Source: Geomonas subterranea
GTDB taxonomy: Bacteria > Desulfobacterota > Desulfuromonadia > Geobacterales > Geobacteraceae
Length of the DNA: 64,000 bases
Assembly: GCF_019063845.1 (NCBI RefSeq)
Contig: NZ_CP077683.1
Location: 682,001-746,000 of the forward strand
Direction: 5' to 3'
Below the pieces are notes generated by a model, which saw only the letters and a program-made list of their open reading frames with translations, searched no databases and was not told the origin of the DNA. Position numbers and translations under genes: made by a program. Numbering within the stretch: the stretch's first letter is position 1; each line of letters starts with the position of its first letter. Positions 63,710 to 64,000 of this stretch are shown here, piece by piece.

Positions 63710-64000
63710 ATGTCGAAAGAGATCAATTTGACGGTCGGGGCGCTTTTGGATGACATCGCCGGAAAATATCCGGACAACGATGCGCTGGTATACGTGGAGC
63801 GCGGCCTGCGCTACAGCTATCGTGAGTTCAACGAGAGGTGCCGGCTGGTGGCCAAGGGCCTTCTGCGCATGGGGGTGAAGAAGGGGGATCACCTCGCCAT
63901 CTGGGCCTACAATGTCCCGGAGTGGGTGACGCTGCAGTTCGCCACGGCCAAGATCGGCGCGGTGCTGGTGACCGTCAATACCAGCTACAAGTCCGCCGAA
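63710..64000 (+). CDS. AMP-forming acyl-CoA ligase, 5' part (runs off window)
   Basis: The first 97 residues of an adenylate-forming enzyme are visible. [60 protein letters not shown] and [17 protein letters not shown] are the standard N-terminal segments of fatty-acyl-CoA or related acyl-CoA synthetases. The AMP-binding signature lies beyond the window, so substrate class is only a guess. GGGGGG precedes the ATG at 63710. Confidence 0.9.
   Translation, partial: MSKEINLTVGALLDDIAGKYPDNDALVYVERGLRYSYREFNERCRLVAKGLLRMGVKKGDHLAIWAYNVPEWVTLQFATAKIGAVLVTVNTSYKSAE

Overview
The window is a contiguous piece of a GC-rich delta-type Gram-negative chromosome. The gene order pyrG-kdsA-kdsD-kdsC, a DUF6178 gene, ExeA/GspB-like genes and the overall protein similarity suggest the Geobacter/Geomonas/Citrifermentans group (Geobacterales). 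This assignment is an inference from protein character and gene order, not from a marker-gene search.

Layout. (1) 1-3836: 3' part of pyrG, then the Kdo genes kdsA, kdsD and kdsC. (2) 4147-28706, plus strand: a long, tightly coupled exopolysaccharide/O-antigen operon. It holds a nucleotide-sugar dehydrogenase, a frameshifted SLBB export protein, a Wzz-type chain-length protein and UDP-xylose synthase. A CDP-glucose sugar cassette follows (rfbF, rfbG, C-methyltransferase, epimerase, aminotransferase, two hexapeptide acyltransferases). After it come a Wzx flippase, glycosyltransferases, a decayed acyl-CoA ligase beside an intact acyl carrier protein, a Wzy-like polymerase, a WcaF-like acetyltransferase and two epimerases. 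(3) 42176-28750, minus strand, convergent with (2): a second polysaccharide operon of glycosyltransferases, SAM methyltransferases, a glycosyltransferase-flippase fusion and a WecA-like initiating transferase. (4) 42515-45141, plus strand: a small initiating sugar transferase, gmd and fcl (GDP-L-fucose). (5) 45407-49499: a WbpM/PglF-like dehydratase, a GxxExxY protein and the outer-membrane capsule protein Wzi. (6) 49500-51470: a non-coding stretch with a long hairpin and a 21-bp tandem array, then two hypothetical genes. (7) 51471-64000: ExeA-like ATPase, GspB-like protein, a cysteine-cluster protein, DUF6178, a receiver-histidine kinase, mtaB, cysE, miaA, ctpA, a DUF502 membrane protein, a 2-hydroxyacid dehydrogenase and the start of an acyl-CoA ligase.

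How they work together. Sections 2-5 together can supply precursors (UDP-uronate/xylose, CDP-6-deoxy sugars, GDP-fucose, amino sugars), start glycans on undecaprenyl phosphate (two initiating enzymes), extend them, flip them (two flippases), polymerise them (one Wzy candidate), control length, export them and bind them at the outer surface (Wzi). The surrounding genes are core metabolism, tRNA modification and secretion.

The most unusual signals are: a family of nine intergenic elements built from two interleaved inverted repeats (a CGCAAAG type and a GGGATAA type), absent from the 44-kb polysaccharide region; a GxxExxY gene lying between inverted CGCAAAG arms; the glycosyltransferase-flippase fusion; the ligase relic beside an intact ACP; and the 21-bp tandem array next to a long hairpin. 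No rRNA, tRNA, CRISPR array, insertion sequence or known riboswitch was recognised.
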